Part shown: positions 36,873-37,427 of the stretch, piece after piece
How positions within the stretch are numbered: the first letter of the stretch is position 1
Layout of the letters: the number at the start of each line of letters is the position of its first letter
From: JACRJW01 sp964359095
GTDB lineage: Bacteria > Patescibacteriota > Patescibacteriia > UBA9934 > GWF2-40-263
Assembly (NCBI GenBank): GCA_964359095.1
Contig: CAYHRJ010000005.1
Coordinates: forward strand, 1 to 37,427
Direction of reading: 5' to 3'
Length of the DNA: 37,427 nucleotides
Notes under the pieces: generated by a model
What the model was told of the DNA's origin: nothing
The model's input: only the letters and a program-made list of their open reading frames with translations
Database searches by the model: none
Position numbers and translations under genes: made by a program

Positions 36873-37421
36873 ATGTTTCAAAATATTTTGTTAGCTTTGG
36901 GCCTCATCCTCCTCGCCTCTGCCGCGTACGCCGGAATCCAAGGCGCGCCGTGGGTACCGACGTGGAAGAAAGATTTGAAACGGATTGAACGGTTGGTGGA
37001 TTTGCAGCCAGGGGAGAAGTTTGTGGAATTGGGATGTGGAAATGGGAGAGTGTGTCGTCACTTGGCCATGACAACACACGCGGGGAAGATCGTGGGAGTG
37101 GAGTTGTCGTTGCTCCAGTGGGGAATCGCAAAACTTCAGGTAGCCATTTGTCGATCGCAAGAAAAATTTAAAAATTTTGCGATCGCAAAAAAAGATTTAC
37201 GTATTGTATTTGGGAATGTTTTTAAGCACCCGCTATCAGAGTACGACGTCGTTTATTTATTCCTGATGCCCGAGACCTACGAGAAAATCAAACCAAAACT
37301 AGAGTTAGAGCTTAAACCTGGTGCTCGCGTAATCACCTACGTCTGGCCGATTCCAGGCTGGGAGGAGGATGTACTCGATATGGCAGAAGGTCAGCCGAAT
37401 TTATTTTTGTATAAACGCTAG
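36873..37421 (+). CDS. Membrane-anchored class I SAM-dependent methyltransferase (second copy)
   Basis: 182 residues from ATG 36873. The N-terminal helix (NILLALGLILLASAAYAG) is followed by FVELGCGNGRVCRHLA (motif I), IVGVELSLLQWGIAKL (motif II acidic residue), FGNVFKHPLSEYDVVYLFLMPETYEKI and GARVITYVWPIPGWEED. Layout and length equal those of 30181-30729. The upstream in-frame codons to 36684 cross the tRNA and are not coding. Starts 19 nt after tRNA-Pro without its own visible promoter, so it may be read through from the tRNA. Substrate unknown; FAM173-like lysine methyltransferases are a possible relation. Six bases after the stop the window ends. Confidence 0.85.
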   Translation: MFQNILLALGLILLASAAYAGIQGAPWVPTWKKDLKRIERLVDLQPGEKFVELGCGNGRVCRHLAMTTHAGKIVGVELSLLQWGIAKLQVAICRSQEKFKNFAIAKKDLRIVFGNVFKHPLSEYDVVYLFLMPETYEKIKPKLELELKPGARVITYVWPIPGWEEDVLDMAEGQPNLFLYKR

Positions 37422-37427
37422 AGTCGG

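Noticed and set aside
36657..36881. Minus-strand 74-aa frame containing VGPAGFEPTTSSS
   Set aside because: It is the antisense translation of the tRNA-Pro gene, a well-known spurious annotation.

Overview
The window looks like a chromosomal segment of a Candidate Phyla Radiation (Patescibacteria) bacterium. This is inferred from several things together: very dense genes with many 4-nt ATGA overlaps, membrane-anchored surface-polysaccharide glycosyltransferases, a polyprenol-phosphate-sugar-synthase-like GT2 paired with DUF2304, a PaaX/Cas2-like orphan regulator, FG-GAP surface repeats, a long class II ribonucleotide reductase, and an almost complete lack of Shine-Dalgarno sequences. TGA is used as a normal stop, which argues against the code-25 lineages (Gracilibacteria/Absconditabacteria). 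No rRNA, CRISPR array, insertion sequence or prophage gene was seen.

Layout. 1-916: end of an FG-GAP surface protein. 937-8702: surface-glycan block with a UXS-like epimerase, six glycosyltransferases (GT2 and GT4), a DUF2304 membrane protein and a GNAT protein. 8721-10299: three unrecognised genes. 10336-19830: a large envelope membrane protein, then a tight operon running PgsA-like CDP-alcohol phosphatidyltransferase, GT-C-like membrane protein, two envelope proteins, HIT hydrolase, RmlB-like dehydratase, an NRS/ER-like 3,5-epimerase/4-reductase and an RmlA-like nucleotidyltransferase. 19831-23329: PEGA/beta-propeller protein, CtpA protease, Nudix hydrolase and stand-alone riboflavin kinase. 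23393-25519: HU, a PaaX/Cas2-like gene bracketed by palindromes, ribosomal protein L28 and a DUF7282-like lipobox-free anchored protein. 25541-30729: operon of LOG-family protein, MGDG-synthase-like GT-B enzyme, membrane protein, anchored clan-A glycosidase and membrane-anchored methyltransferase. 30753-36632: DEDDy exonuclease, adenosylcobalamin-dependent NrdJ under NrdR-like boxes, a HicBA module and a Nudix-CobO fusion. The window ends with a tRNA 5'-half relic, tRNA-Pro(CGG) and a second anchored methyltransferase.

How the genes work together. The RmlA, RmlB and NRS/ER-like genes could make a nucleotide-L-rhamnose without a separate RmlC; the surrounding glycosyltransferases are the likely consumers. 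NrdJ needs adenosylcobalamin, and the CobO domain about 1 kb downstream would adenosylate salvaged corrinoid for it.

Most distinctive signals: (1) a wHTH-Cas2-like gene whose ATG directly follows a perfect 40-bp palindrome and which is followed by a second near-identical copy; (2) the eukaryote/virus-like rhamnose enzyme replacing RmlC and RmlD; (3) two 26-bp palindromes with a compensatory base-pair change; (4) a recurrent extended -10 placed 9-12 nt before start codons, implying leaderless mRNAs; (5) a leader ORF with a perfect AGGAGG and an attenuator-like hairpin before nrdJ.
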